Of a stretch of DNA of 31,675 nucleotides, positions 1-8,301 are shown piece after piece. Position numbers and translations under genes: made by a program. The notes under the pieces are model-generated. The model had not been told where the DNA came from and searched no databases. It worked only from the letters and a program-made list of their open reading frames with translations. Origin of the DNA: CAZXDS01 sp964639525 (GTDB taxonomy: Bacteria > Bacteroidota > Ignavibacteria > Ignavibacteriales > Melioribacteraceae); contig CAZXDS010000016.1 in assembly GCA_964639525.1 (NCBI GenBank), positions 1 to 31,675 of the forward strand. The letters are read 5' to 3'. The stretch's first letter is position 1. Every line of letters begins with the position of its first letter.

Positions 1-1665
1 ATGAAATCAAGTCTTAAAATATTTGTATTTACAATACTATTTAGCACAGTTATTTATGGTCAAGCTGAGTACGTTAATGTTGAAAACCCGGTTTACGGAT
101 TTCTTGAAAGAATGGAATCGCAACTTATAATCCACGATTATTACTCTTTAGAATTGCCGAAAACGAGAATGAAAATTGCCGGTTATTTAAAGCAAATAGT
201 TGCACACAAAAATCAGTTAGACAAAGTTGATAAAGAAATTCTAACCGATTTAGAAACGGAATTCGAGTTGGAATTATTTGGCACTTTGAAAAAATCGCAA
301 ACTAATCCATTTGGGAAAAATTACAATTTTCTTTCACAAAAAGAGAAACATTTGTATTTTATTTCGGATAGTGGAAAGATAAATGTATTTTTTACCGGTC
401 TTGTAAATATGGGTGGTATCTTAAACCATAATATTGAAAACGCAAATGATTTTTCCTCCGGTCAATATGATTTTGGGGCTGAATTTAGAGGCACAATACT
501 AAATCATTTCGGTTTTTTTTATAGCGGTATAACCGGTAGTACTTTTGGTAACCGAGAAGCTACACTTCTTGATAAAAAAATATCATATAACTTTAGGTTT
601 AACAATTTAAGTAAAGTTGATTATGACAGAACTATTGCCGGATACATTACTGCCGATTTTAACATTGTAAAATTTAAGTTTGGCCGCGATAGAATGAATA
701 TAGGCTACGGACCTATTAAGGCTTTTCTTGCAGACAATTCTGAAACCTTTACTTCGTTTTCAATGAAAATTGAATATAAATCAATGAATATTCTCACTTT
801 CTTTGGCAAACTGCTTGGAGATGAAGGACTTGACACAAGCTATGCTGCAGGGAATATTCGCACGGTTGAAGACAAGTTTATTGCATATAATCATATTGGG
901 TTTACTGTTTCCGATGCGCTTAACTTTGGCGTGGGAGAATTTGCAGTGTATGGACAAAGGGGCATTGATTTAACATATTTAAATCCTTTCGTTGTATATA
1001 AATTTGTTCAAAATGATGAAAAAGACCGTGATAACATTAATGTGTTTATTGATTTCAATTCTAAAATTATAAAAGGTTTAAAACTTTACGGCAGCATTTT
1101 ATTAGATGATCTTGAATTTAACAAAATTGGAACCGGATATTGGGGGAATCAATTACTTTACAATGTTGGACTATTTTCTTCTAATTTGTACGAATATTTA
1201 CCGTTGGATTTTCAGTTTGAATATATAAAGGTTGACCCATTAGTGTTCACACACAGGAAACACAGAAATACCTTTTCTCAAGATGGCAGACCTCTATCCG
1301 GAGTGTTAAATCCGAATAGCGAATTATTTTTCACTAAATTCGACTACCGGTTTACTAACAGATTTAATCTTTCAGCGTCATTTACCTATACAATCCACGG
1401 AGCAAATCCTTTTAATTCCGATGGTTCTGTAAAAGAAAATGTGGGCGGTGATTTGAACCTTGGGCACAGAAAATTTGATCCCGAATATTTGACGTTTTTA
1501 GACGGCGACCGAGAGTATATTCGCCGGTTTGAAACTGCAGTGTATTATGAACCGTTCAAAAATTATGTAACAAGTTTAAGAATTGCATATATTAATGAAT
1601 CTTTACAATCGTCAGTTCACAATAAAAGGTTGGAAGCATTTTTTAGGGTTAGGTTAAGATTTTAG
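1..1665 (+). CDS. Wzi-like outer-membrane beta-barrel protein
   Basis: A 554-residue secreted protein whose first codon is the first base of the window, so the upstream region is unseen. Residues 1-20 form a typical signal peptide (basic start, hydrophobic core, ending near YGQ). Alternating polar and aromatic strands follow, and the protein ends in RVRLRF, a terminal aromatic as in outer-membrane barrels. The middle, with YLNPF followed by a D-x-D-N stretch and then LYGSILLDD, matches the pattern I associate with capsule-assembly Wzi proteins in Bacteroidota. Wzi helps attach or assemble surface polysaccharide in the outer membrane. No capsule genes are visible here, so a general outer-membrane or porin-like role is also possible. 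The restriction-modification module follows 37 bp downstream with no obvious functional link. Confidence 0.68.
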   Translation: MKSSLKIFVFTILFSTVIYGQAEYVNVENPVYGFLERMESQLIIHDYYSLELPKTRMKIAGYLKQIVAHKNQLDKVDKEILTDLETEFELELFGTLKKSQTNPFGKNYNFLSQKEKHLYFISDSGKINVFFTGLVNMGGILNHNIENANDFSSGQYDFGAEFRGTILNHFGFFYSGITGSTFGNREATLLDKKISYNFRFNNLSKVDYDRTIAGYITADFNIVKFKFGRDRMNIGYGPIKAFLADNSETFTSFSMKIEYKSMNILTFFGKLLGDEGLDTSYAAGNIRTVEDKFIAYNHIGFTVSDALNFGVGEFAVYGQRGIDLTYLNPFVVYKFVQNDEKDRDNINVFIDFNSKIIKGLKLYGSILLDDLEFNKIGTGYWGNQLLYNVGLFSSNLYEYLPLDFQFEYIKVDPLVFTHRKHRNTFSQDGRPLSGVLNPNSELFFTKFDYRFTNRFNLSASFTYTIHGANPFNSDGSVKENVGGDLNLGHRKFDPEYLTFLDGDREYIRRFETAVYYEPFKNYVTSLRIAYINESLQSSVHNKRLEAFFRVRLRF

Positions 1666-1702
1666 TAAAATAAATAATTAGATATTAAACAATTAATAAT
1701 CA

Positions 1703-2938
1703 ATGACAAAATTTTATAAAATAAAATCACCGACTGAAGTTTTGTTCAATAATAATGTTGAACTATTACCGTCGGTCACAGAATTATTTGAATATGAATT
1801 AGCATACCTTGAATATAAATCTTTAGATGAATCTGAATATCTTGAAAAAACAGCTTACGCAAAAAGTTTTAAGGGGAATAATAGTTTGCATTTTTTAAGT
1901 TATTCAGAAATTTCGGAAGCTGTAAAAGAAAACCGTTCTGCAATGACCAATGCATATTTCAAAAACGGATTGTTTTCAACTGGTTATGCAACTCACAGCC
2001 TTTTCCCATATCGTGGAAAATTTCATCCCCAAATGATTAAAGGACTTTTTAATATACTCGGGCTAAAAGAAGGTGATACTGTTATTGACCCAATGGCTGG
2101 TAGTGGTACGACAAACATTGAAGCCACTTTAATGGGAATTAATTCTTTTGCAATTGATGTTAGTCCGTTTTGCCAGTTGATGACAAAAATCAAATATGAT
2201 GCTTTAAGTATTGATGAAAAACTATTGCAGAAAGTAGATTTAAAACCAAAAGAATTATTTCAATATTTTCAAAAAGGAAATGTTTTAAATAAGCTCGCGA
2301 AAATTAATTCGGATAAACGCAAAATATACTATCTTTCATTTTTAGCCTACTTGGATGCATTAGGTTATTCGAAAAGGGTTGTTCGCTCAAATCATGAGCA
2401 GTTATTTGGCAAAGTTCTAACAAGGTACATTGAAACAGTAAAGAGTTTGCTTGAAAATAAATACTTTGATAATAACAGATTGGGAAAATTGGAGATTTTG
2501 AAAAATTCAGATGCTTTGAATATTCAGATGGAAGATAGTTCTGTTGATGGTATTATTACATCGCCACCCTACTCTTTTGCAATTGATTATGCTGAAAATG
2601 ATAAAGATCAGTTGAATTTACTTGGTTATGATACAGATGAATTGAAGCAAAAACTAATCGGTTTAAAGGGTAAAACAAAATCGGAAAAATTAGGAAAATA
2701 TTTTGAGGATATGGATAAGTTCTGTAGCGAAGCAGCAAGAATTTTAAAGAAAACTAAGTATCTTGTTATCATAATTGGTTCAAATACAAATCAAACCGGC
2801 GGGATACGTTTGGAAGAAACTGTAATTAACTCTGCAAAGAAATACAGTTTGGAATTGGTAAAAAGTATTTTGAAACCGATTAAAGGTATGAGAAATACTA
2901 TGAAAGAAGAATATTTGTTAATATTTGAGAAAAATTAA
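1703..2938 (+). CDS. DNA methyltransferase with TSPPY motif (probable N4-cytosine)
   Basis: A 411-residue SAM-dependent DNA methyltransferase, the first gene of a restriction-modification module. The SAM-binding motif is DPMAGSGTT at residues 129-137 and the catalytic motif is TSPPY at 286-290. A motif-X-like FPYRGKFHPQ precedes motif I. About 150 residues separate motifs I and IV, enough to hold a target-recognition region (alpha-like order). In the known families S/T-S-P-P-Y is typical of N4-cytosine enzymes, so m4C is the likelier product, but the base is inferred. The first 100 residues resemble nothing I recognise and may help recognition. The endonuclease ATG lies one base past the stop, so the two are probably translated together. 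No clear Shine-Dalgarno precedes the ATG. Confidence 0.85.
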   Translation: MTKFYKIKSPTEVLFNNNVELLPSVTELFEYELAYLEYKSLDESEYLEKTAYAKSFKGNNSLHFLSYSEISEAVKENRSAMTNAYFKNGLFSTGYATHSLFPYRGKFHPQMIKGLFNILGLKEGDTVIDPMAGSGTTNIEATLMGINSFAIDVSPFCQLMTKIKYDALSIDEKLLQKVDLKPKELFQYFQKGNVLNKLAKINSDKRKIYYLSFLAYLDALGYSKRVVRSNHEQLFGKVLTRYIETVKSLLENKYFDNNRLGKLEILKNSDALNIQMEDSSVDGIITSPPYSFAIDYAENDKDQLNLLGYDTDELKQKLIGLKGKTKSEKLGKYFEDMDKFCSEAARILKKTKYLVIIIGSNTNQTGGIRLEETVINSAKKYSLELVKSILKPIKGMRNTMKEEYLLIFEKN

Positions 2939-2939
2939 T

Positions 2940-3920
2940 ATGCTAAGAACAACAACCGATAAGTTTCAAACAGTAATAGCAAAAAACACTTTTTATTTTT
3001 TCAATCCAAAATTTGAAGAGAGATATGAAGGATATATTAATTCGCTTAAAGAAACATTACTGAATGTTAAAAATAGAATAGAAACCGAAGGGCTTAAAAA
3101 GGAAATATTTGAAACTCTTATTTCGGAAAAAGAAAACGGCTTGAAAGCACTGCTTGCACTATCCGGTTTTTCTAATGAATATCTGAAACGATTGATAACG
3201 ATAATAAGAATTGTTAATTATCATGAATTAAATAAATTGGTTTACAAGAATAAATGGTGTGGAGAAACCGATAAAGATAATATTCAAGAATGGTCGGATG
3301 CTAAAATTTCATCGTTAATAAAGGGAAACGAATATTTTAGAAAAGGAATTATCAATTTGTTTTTTGAAGGTGCTTCTATTTCTTTTCTTGCGGATACAAT
3401 TCCACTTTTTGAACTTAAGAAATTAAGTATTTCAAAACTTAAATTCGAAATACCGGAACTAATTGATACTTTGGTAAGATATAAAGAAAAGGGGAGTTAT
3501 TCGGGAAAACGCGGAAATAATCCTGAAACAGTTATTGAACAAATATTAAATAAACTAAATATAAATTTTGAAACGGGGGATTTGAGCGAGTTAATTGAAA
3601 ATGCTTTTGACAGTAAAAGAACAATGGATTTTATTATCCCCAATAAGCAAAATCCTTTGATAATTATCGAAAGTTCTTTCCTGGCAACTACATCTTCGGG
3701 ACAAGGTGATAAATCAAAAACTGAAATTTCAATTGATACTTTGATAAAACAGCATTATCCTAAAGCAAAATTTATTGGTTTTGTTGATGGCATCGGTTGG
3801 TATGTTCGTAAACGAGATTTGAAAAGAATGGTAACCGCTTATGAAGATGTTTTTACTTTTCATAAAAACGAATTAAATAGATTTGAAAAACTAATTAAAG
3901 AAACATTTAAAAATGATTGA
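2940..3920 (+). CDS. DpnII/MboI-like type II restriction endonuclease
   Basis: A 326-residue protein between two methyltransferases, read as the nuclease of the module. I chose ATG 2940, directly after the upstream stop; a TTG at 2925 would add five residues. The C-terminal third has a PD-(D/E)XK-like core: TMDFIIP with D230, then IIIESS with E244, then a polar GQGDKSK loop and FVDGIGWYV. This order resembles the DpnII/MboI family, where E-T/V-N-F replaces E-x-K and a W-I-T-D-G-x-G-W-like strand follows. The N-terminal ~200 residues are helical, contain an ALSGFS segment, and are unassigned. The end overlaps the next methyltransferase by 8 bp. The nuclease role is well supported by position and moderately by motif. 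The cut site is unknown. Confidence 0.68.
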   Translation: MLRTTTDKFQTVIAKNTFYFFNPKFEERYEGYINSLKETLLNVKNRIETEGLKKEIFETLISEKENGLKALLALSGFSNEYLKRLITIIRIVNYHELNKLVYKNKWCGETDKDNIQEWSDAKISSLIKGNEYFRKGIINLFFEGASISFLADTIPLFELKKLSISKLKFEIPELIDTLVRYKEKGSYSGKRGNNPETVIEQILNKLNINFETGDLSELIENAFDSKRTMDFIIPNKQNPLIIIESSFLATTSSGQGDKSKTEISIDTLIKQHYPKAKFIGFVDGIGWYVRKRDLKRMVTAYEDVFTFHKNELNRFEKLIKETFKND

Positions 3921-4950
3921 AGATTATTTGAATAGTATTTTGCAAGGTGATTCATTAGAATTATTTAAAAATATTCCCGATAATTCTGTGGATATGGCAT
4001 TCGCCGATCCGCCGTTTAATCTCAAAAAAAAATATTCAACCTATAAGGATAGTTTGGAATTTGAAGAATACTTAAACTGGTGTGAAAAATGGATTTCTGA
4101 AATGGTGCGTGTAACAAAACCTACAGGGTCAATTTTTTTACACAATATTCCTAAATGGCTGACTTTTTATGCTACGTACTTAAACAGCTTAGCTCATTTC
4201 AAGCATTGGATTTCTTGGGATGCACCAACTGCCCCAATGGGGAAATCTCTGCAGCCAGCTCATTATGGAATTTTATTTTATGGAAAAGAAGCTAAGGGGA
4301 CAAAAATAAATGAACTTCGTTATCCGCATAAACGAGATAGAAAACAAGGATTTTTGCTAAAGGATTATGGCGGAAAAAAGGATAAGTTACATCCATTTGG
4401 TCCTTTGATTTCAGATGTTTGGACTGATATTCACAGAATTAAGCATAACAAAAAAAGAGATCCACATCCGTGCCAATTGCCAATTCATTTAATGGACAGG
4501 CTGATTCTACTTGCAACAGATGAGGGTGATATTGTTCTGGATCCATTTTCGGGGACAGGAACAACAGCAATTTCAGCTAAAAGGTTGGGACGAAATTATA
4601 TTGGTTTCGAACTTGACCCTGTTTACGTTGAAATTTCAAAAGAAAAATTAGATAACGTTGAACCGAATTATAAACTTGGGAAAAATTGGGTTAGTTTTTA
4701 TTTGAATAATGTAATTACAATTAGGAATAAGGATTGGGGAAATCTTAAGAACTATTTTAATATTCATGAACCGATAAAGACAATTGATTATAAAAAGACA
4801 GTTTTAATCAGTAAAAATTTAATTCCCAATAATGATAAAAAAGTAAAAAAAAGAAATCCATCTTTAGTTAATGTTCCAACCCGGCAAATTAAAGAAGGTA
4901 AAAAAGACACACGTACTCTGCTTCCTAAAATGATAAAAGAAGTTGTTTAA
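3913..4950 (+). CDS. beta-class DNA methyltransferase with DPPF motif
   Basis: A 345-residue DNA methyltransferase with catalytic DPPFN at residues 32-36 near the N-terminus and SAM-binding DPFSGTGTT at 210-218. This is the beta-class order (IV, then X and I). HPCQLPIHLMDRLI before motif I is the usual motif X. D-P-P-F/Y is most often found in N6-adenine enzymes of this class, but some N4-cytosine enzymes share the fold. The gene starts inside the nuclease gene (8 bp overlap), so translation is coupled. From about residue 245 there is a ~100-residue, lysine-rich tail after the catalytic core, unusual for the minimal family and perhaps used for DNA contact. With the upstream TSPPY enzyme it gives two dissimilar methylases for one nuclease. 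Confidence 0.88.
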   Translation: MIEDYLNSILQGDSLELFKNIPDNSVDMAFADPPFNLKKKYSTYKDSLEFEEYLNWCEKWISEMVRVTKPTGSIFLHNIPKWLTFYATYLNSLAHFKHWISWDAPTAPMGKSLQPAHYGILFYGKEAKGTKINELRYPHKRDRKQGFLLKDYGGKKDKLHPFGPLISDVWTDIHRIKHNKKRDPHPCQLPIHLMDRLILLATDEGDIVLDPFSGTGTTAISAKRLGRNYIGFELDPVYVEISKEKLDNVEPNYKLGKNWVSFYLNNVITIRNKDWGNLKNYFNIHEPIKTIDYKKTVLISKNLIPNNDKKVKKRNPSLVNVPTRQIKEGKKDTRTLLPKMIKEVV

Positions 4951-5000
4951 ACTAACATTATTGAACAGTTCTGTTAAACTTTTAAACCTTTGTTAATATT

Positions 5001-5085
5001 ATGTACAACAAGAATTATATCGAACAAAAATTATTTCCATACCAAGATGTTTTACCTAAAATCCATTCTTCGGTTTTTTTAGCTT
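5001..5085 (+). CDS. gamma-carbonic-anhydrase-like protein, N-terminal fragment (cut by gap)
   Basis: Only the first 28 residues are visible before the N run. They read like the start of a left-handed beta-helix hexapeptide protein of the gamma-carbonic-anhydrase/YrdA group, where a short lead-in with a P-Y-x-x-x-x-P-x-I pattern is followed by V-F-x-A and then the G-D-V-x-I-G repeats. The repeats and metal-binding histidines would lie in the gap, so the call rests on the lead-in alone. Proteins of this family are about 170-180 residues, so the missing sequence should be several hundred bases rather than the 100 N shown. Reading on through the N run to the stop at 5193-5195 has no meaning because the gap length is arbitrary. 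Confidence 0.5.
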
Positions 5086-5185
5086 NNNNNNNNNNNNNNN
5101 NNNNNNNNNNNNNNNNNNNNNNNNNNNNNNNNNNNNNNNNNNNNNNNNNNNNNNNNNNNNNNNNNNNNNNNNNNNNNNNNNNNNN
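5086..5185. other. assembly gap (100 N)
   Basis: Exactly 100 N, the usual placeholder for a scaffold join of unknown length. It removes most of the gene that starts at 5001 and any gene or terminator between that gene and the MBL-fold gene at 5223. Confidence 0.98.
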
Positions 5186-5222
5186 TGATAACTAAAAATT
5201 CATTAAATGAAGGATTAGAAAA

Positions 5223-6092
5223 ATGAAAATAATTGTTTGGGGAAATCGAGGGTCAATTCCGGTTCCGGGGCAGCAGACAGTTAAGTTTGGCGGAAACACA
5301 CCATGTTTGGAAGTTCAAGGAGATGCCGATTCAACTTTAATTTTTGATGCCGGAAGTGGCATTAGACTTTTGGGAAACAAAATTGTAAAAGATAATCGGA
5401 AGCATGAAATTAATATTTTTATAACACACAAGCATTGGGATCATATTCAGGGACTTCCATTTTTCCGTCCGCTTTACCTCAAAGGATGCAAGGTAAATAT
5501 TTACGCTCCTGCAGAAACTGTTGATGAAGTGAAAGATATTATCAGTGTACAAATGCTGCCAAAATATTTTCCTGTTGGTGAAGAAATTTTTAATGCCGAA
5601 ATAAATTACATCCCAATTTCTGAAGGTGAGAAAATTCAAATTGGTAATTTATTGATTGAAAATATTCATACGCATCATTCAAAAGGAACTTTTGCATACA
5701 AAATAAATGAGGACGGAAAATCAGTTATTTATATGACTGATAACGAATTGTATTTTGATAAAGATGCAGACGTACCTTCAACTGAGGCTATTAAGAGACT
5801 TAACCCAAAGCTTATTGAATTTTGTATGAACACAGAATTATTAATTCATGATACAATGTATTCGCCGGAAGATTATCAATTTAGAAGAAATTGGGGGCAT
5901 TCGTGTAGTCTTTCAGTTGCTTATTTTGCAGCTTTGGCAAAATTAAAACGGATTATGTTTTTTCATTATGAACCTAATTACAGTGATGATATTCTAACCG
6001 AGCTTTGCAAAAAAACTTCTGAATTGGTACATTCATTAGATAAAAATATTGAGTGTATTCCTTCCATGCAGAATTTGGAGATAAATATATAG
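5223..6092 (+). CDS. MBL-fold metallo-hydrolase
   Basis: A 289-residue cytosolic metallo-beta-lactamase-fold enzyme. The N-terminus carries the RGSIPVPG and FGGNTPC pattern seen in the branch that includes class II cAMP phosphodiesterases and RNase Z-like hydrolases. The metal motif is THKHWDH, with H69, H71, D73 and H74. Further candidate ligands are the HTHHSKG histidines near 145, YMTDNE (D about 174) and a late FFHYEP histidine. The substrate cannot be read from sequence; a phosphodiester is likely for this branch. The ATG follows AGGATTAG just after the gap, so its upstream context is lost. It ends 3 bp before ybeY and is probably in one transcript with it. Confidence 0.85.
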   Translation: MKIIVWGNRGSIPVPGQQTVKFGGNTPCLEVQGDADSTLIFDAGSGIRLLGNKIVKDNRKHEINIFITHKHWDHIQGLPFFRPLYLKGCKVNIYAPAETVDEVKDIISVQMLPKYFPVGEEIFNAEINYIPISEGEKIQIGNLLIENIHTHHSKGTFAYKINEDGKSVIYMTDNELYFDKDADVPSTEAIKRLNPKLIEFCMNTELLIHDTMYSPEDYQFRRNWGHSCSLSVAYFAALAKLKRIMFFHYEPNYSDDILTELCKKTSELVHSLDKNIECIPSMQNLEINI

Positions 6093-6095
6093 CCA

Positions 6096-6551
6096 ATGAT
6101 TAAAAATTTATTTATTAGTTCTAATAAACAATTTCTTCCGGATAAAAAAGAAATTCACTCACTAGTATTGCAGTTGAAAAAGAAACTGAATTTTACAATC
6201 GAATTTTTGCAAATAAATTTTGTAGATGTTGAAACAATTCAGTCAATAAACCGGAAATATCTAAACCACAATAATACTACGGATATTATTACTTTTAATT
6301 ATTCGGGAAGCACAAATAATTTTGACGGTGAAATTTTTATTTCGTACCAAAATGGTGTTGAAAATGCAAATAAATTTAATTGCTCACTTAATAGTGAAAT
6401 TGCACGTTTAGTTATTCACGGAATATTACACTTGCTCGGCTACGATGATAAAGAGAAAAAAGATAAAATTATTATGAAAAAACTTGAAAATGATTTGGTA
6501 AGTATGTATAGTATGATATTAAAAAAAGAGATTCATTTATATGACAGCTAA
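6096..6551 (+). CDS. ybeY: endoribonuclease YbeY (rRNA maturation)
   Basis: A 151-residue protein of the UPF0054/YbeY family, a zinc-dependent single-strand endoribonuclease for 16S rRNA 3'-end maturation and 70S ribosome quality control. The signature is HGILHLLGYDD, with H108 and H112 as two metal ligands. The usual third histidine is aspartate here (D118), a change I recall in Bacteroidota homologues. Conserved family segments around the motif are present: the NRKYLNHNNTTDIITF strand before it and EIFIS in the middle. The length is normal. The start lies 3 bp after the MBL gene and the end overlaps the DUF494 gene by 11 bp. Confidence 0.92.
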   Translation: MIKNLFISSNKQFLPDKKEIHSLVLQLKKKLNFTIEFLQINFVDVETIQSINRKYLNHNNTTDIITFNYSGSTNNFDGEIFISYQNGVENANKFNCSLNSEIARLVIHGILHLLGYDDKEKKDKIIMKKLENDLVSMYSMILKKEIHLYDS

Positions 6552-6996
6552 AATTGTAGAAGTTCTTGCTAAAATTCTAGAAGATCTCAATCTTAACGAA
6601 ATTCCATTAGAAGAAATAAATAAAAATTTGCTTATCAAATCCGGTTTTGATAAGCAGACAGTCAGTGTTGCGTTTAGTCTTGTTTATGATAAAGTCTTAA
6701 ATATAAATTTGGCTGAAAGAAAAAAAAATCATTCAACGCAAATAAGGGTTGCTACACTGGAAGAAAGTGATGCAATTGGTTTGGATAATTATAATTATCT
6801 ATTATATTTATTAAATGTTGGGTTAATTACATTTATTGATATGGATTTAATTATTGAGCAATTGCTGTTATTCCCGGGTGAGTACATCACCAAAGATGAT
6901 ATAAATTGGATTGTTTTTGTTTCGCTGATTGATTTTAATTCCGAAGTACTTCCCGGAAGCAGAGTTCTACTGTATTCTTCAGATGTGATTAATTAA
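6541..6996 (+). CDS. Smg/DUF494 family protein
   Basis: A 151-residue protein with the Smg (DUF494) layout. An N-terminal helical pair has a G-F-D/E-x-x-x-V-x-x-A segment. A short basic linker is followed by R-V-A-T-x-E-E, where the family has R-x-F/L-T-x-E-E. A helical half then reads YLLYLLNVGLIT and ends with DDINWIVFVSLID, matching the family's late D-L-K-W-V-V-x-x-V-L block. The function of Smg is not established; in several bacteria the gene sits near DNA-processing genes. The 11-bp overlap with ybeY points to coupled translation. The downstream Xer recombinase gene starts 89 bp later. Confidence 0.7.
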   Translation: MTAKIVEVLAKILEDLNLNEIPLEEINKNLLIKSGFDKQTVSVAFSLVYDKVLNINLAERKKNHSTQIRVATLEESDAIGLDNYNYLLYLLNVGLITFIDMDLIIEQLLLFPGEYITKDDINWIVFVSLIDFNSEVLPGSRVLLYSSDVIN

Positions 6997-7085
6997 GTTT
7001 TCTTTTTTGAACAGGAAACTTTTGTTTTTGTTGTTTGTAAAAATCTAACAATGAGTCGCTTACAATTAAGAATTTTAAGGATGTG

Positions 7086-7988
7086 ATGACTGCATTTACA
7101 ATTAAAGATGTTATAAACAATTTTCTTTCTGAACTCCGTAATATTAGAAGAGTATCGAAGCACACACTTATTTCTTATAACAATGATTTAATGCAATTTT
7201 TAAACTATTGTACTGAAAACAAAAACATTGTTAATCCTAAAGATGTAACAGAAAAAATAATAAGAAATTACATAATGTATTTGAACGAAGAAAAAGAAAT
7301 ATCAACCGGTTCAATTTCCAGAAAATTATCATCATTGCGCGGACTATTTAATTATGCTCTACGGAACGATATTTTATCTGAAAATCCGGCAGCAAATATC
7401 CAAAATCCTAAAATAAAAAGAAAGTTACCTGAAGTAATTTCGGTTAACGATTACAAAGAAGTATTCATTAAAATTGATAGTTATGAGAATAAAGATTCAG
7501 CAAGACAAATTAAAGCTATATTTGAATTCCTTTACGGTTGCGCTTTACGCGTGTCGGAAGTATGTTCATTGAATATTAAAGATGTTGATTTTTCTCGCAG
7601 AACATTACGCGTATTTGGGAAAGGCTCTAAAGTTAGAATGGTTCCTATTGGGGAATTATCTATGATTGTTATTTCCGAATACATAAATAACTTAGATGAA
7701 AAAAATGCTAATGATGCTCTATTTAAAACCAAAGCCGGAAAAAGAATTTACTCACGTTTAATCTATAATTATGTAAATAAATATTTAAGTGCTGTTACTG
7801 AAATTAACAAAAAAAGTCCTCATATTTTAAGACACAGTGCTGCAACTCATATGCTGGATAACGGTGCGGATTTGCTTGCCGTGAAGGAATTTTTGGGGCA
7901 TAAAAATTTATCGACTACACAAATATATACACACGTTAGTATTGAAAGGTTAAAGAAAACATATAAAAAAAGTCATCCAAAATCATAA
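7086..7988 (+). CDS. XerC/XerD-type tyrosine recombinase
   Basis: A 300-residue tyrosine recombinase of normal Xer length. Residues 5-90 form the SAM-like core-binding domain (RVSKHTLISYNNDL). The catalytic domain shows the full active site: R155 in ALRVSEV, K179 in FGKGSK, H246 and R249 in HILRHSAATH, H272 in LGHKNL and the nucleophile Y281 in IYTHVS. Xer enzymes resolve chromosome dimers at dif near the terminus; whether this is the C or D partner cannot be told. No phage or integron genes adjoin, so a housekeeping role is likelier than integrase. I chose ATG 7086 because AAGG at 7077-7080 is correctly spaced; GTG 7083 would add one residue. An 89-bp leader precedes it. Confidence 0.9.
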   Translation: MTAFTIKDVINNFLSELRNIRRVSKHTLISYNNDLMQFLNYCTENKNIVNPKDVTEKIIRNYIMYLNEEKEISTGSISRKLSSLRGLFNYALRNDILSENPAANIQNPKIKRKLPEVISVNDYKEVFIKIDSYENKDSARQIKAIFEFLYGCALRVSEVCSLNIKDVDFSRRTLRVFGKGSKVRMVPIGELSMIVISEYINNLDEKNANDALFKTKAGKRIYSRLIYNYVNKYLSAVTEINKKSPHILRHSAATHMLDNGADLLAVKEFLGHKNLSTTQIYTHVSIERLKKTYKKSHPKS

Positions 7989-7998
7989 GGAGAATGCT

Positions 7999-8301
7999 AT
8001 GGATATTCAAATTACTTCCCGAAAATTTCGTGCAAAGGATTCGCTGAGAGATTTTATCAACAAAAAAGTAAAAACGCTTGAAAAATATAATAGTGAAATT
8101 CTTGACGCTAATGTTGTTCTAAGTTATACTCATCAGGCGGATAGTATTAAACATGCCGATATAGTTTTGCAAGTTCCCGGGAAAACACTTACCGTTTCCG
8201 AAGAAAGCGAGGAGTTTAATATAGCTATTGATAAAGCAGTTGATAAACTACAGAGACAGTTGAAAAAATTAAAAACAAAACAGATTGCCAGTAAAAGATG
8301 A
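7999..8301 (+). CDS. hpf: ribosome hibernation promoting factor (short HPF/RaiA)
   Basis: A 100-residue protein of the sigma-54 modulation/S30AE family. MDIQITSRKF leads into a beta-alpha-beta-beta-beta-alpha fold with HADIVLQVPGK in the middle and a basic helix, AIDKAVDKLQRQLKKLK, at the end. This is the short form, lacking the C-terminal dimerisation domain of long HPF. Such proteins bind the decoding centre of idle ribosomes and promote inactive 70S or 100S particles. A strong AAGGAG overlaps the recombinase stop and is well spaced for the ATG. The stop overlaps the hprK start by 4 bp (ATGA), so the two are translationally coupled. Confidence 0.93.
   Translation: MDIQITSRKFRAKDSLRDFINKKVKTLEKYNSEILDANVVLSYTHQADSIKHADIVLQVPGKTLTVSEESEEFNIAIDKAVDKLQRQLKKLKTKQIASKR

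Noticed and set aside
1703..4950. Claim of recent horizontal transfer of the restriction module from base composition
   Set aside because: Its A+T richness looks like its neighbours, and no transposase, tRNA edge or direct repeat was seen. Transfer is plausible for such modules but not shown here.
4951..5000. Terminator after the restriction module (AACAG-TT-CTGTT)
   Set aside because: The 5-bp arms leave only a 2-nt loop and no T run follows.
5086..5195. Open reading frame running through the N gap to a stop at 5193
   Set aside because: The gap length is a placeholder, so frame and stop after it say nothing about the gene before it.
7086..7988. Phage or integron integrase
   Set aside because: The length, full Xer motif set and housekeeping neighbours favour a chromosomal Xer recombinase; no attachment site or phage gene is nearby.
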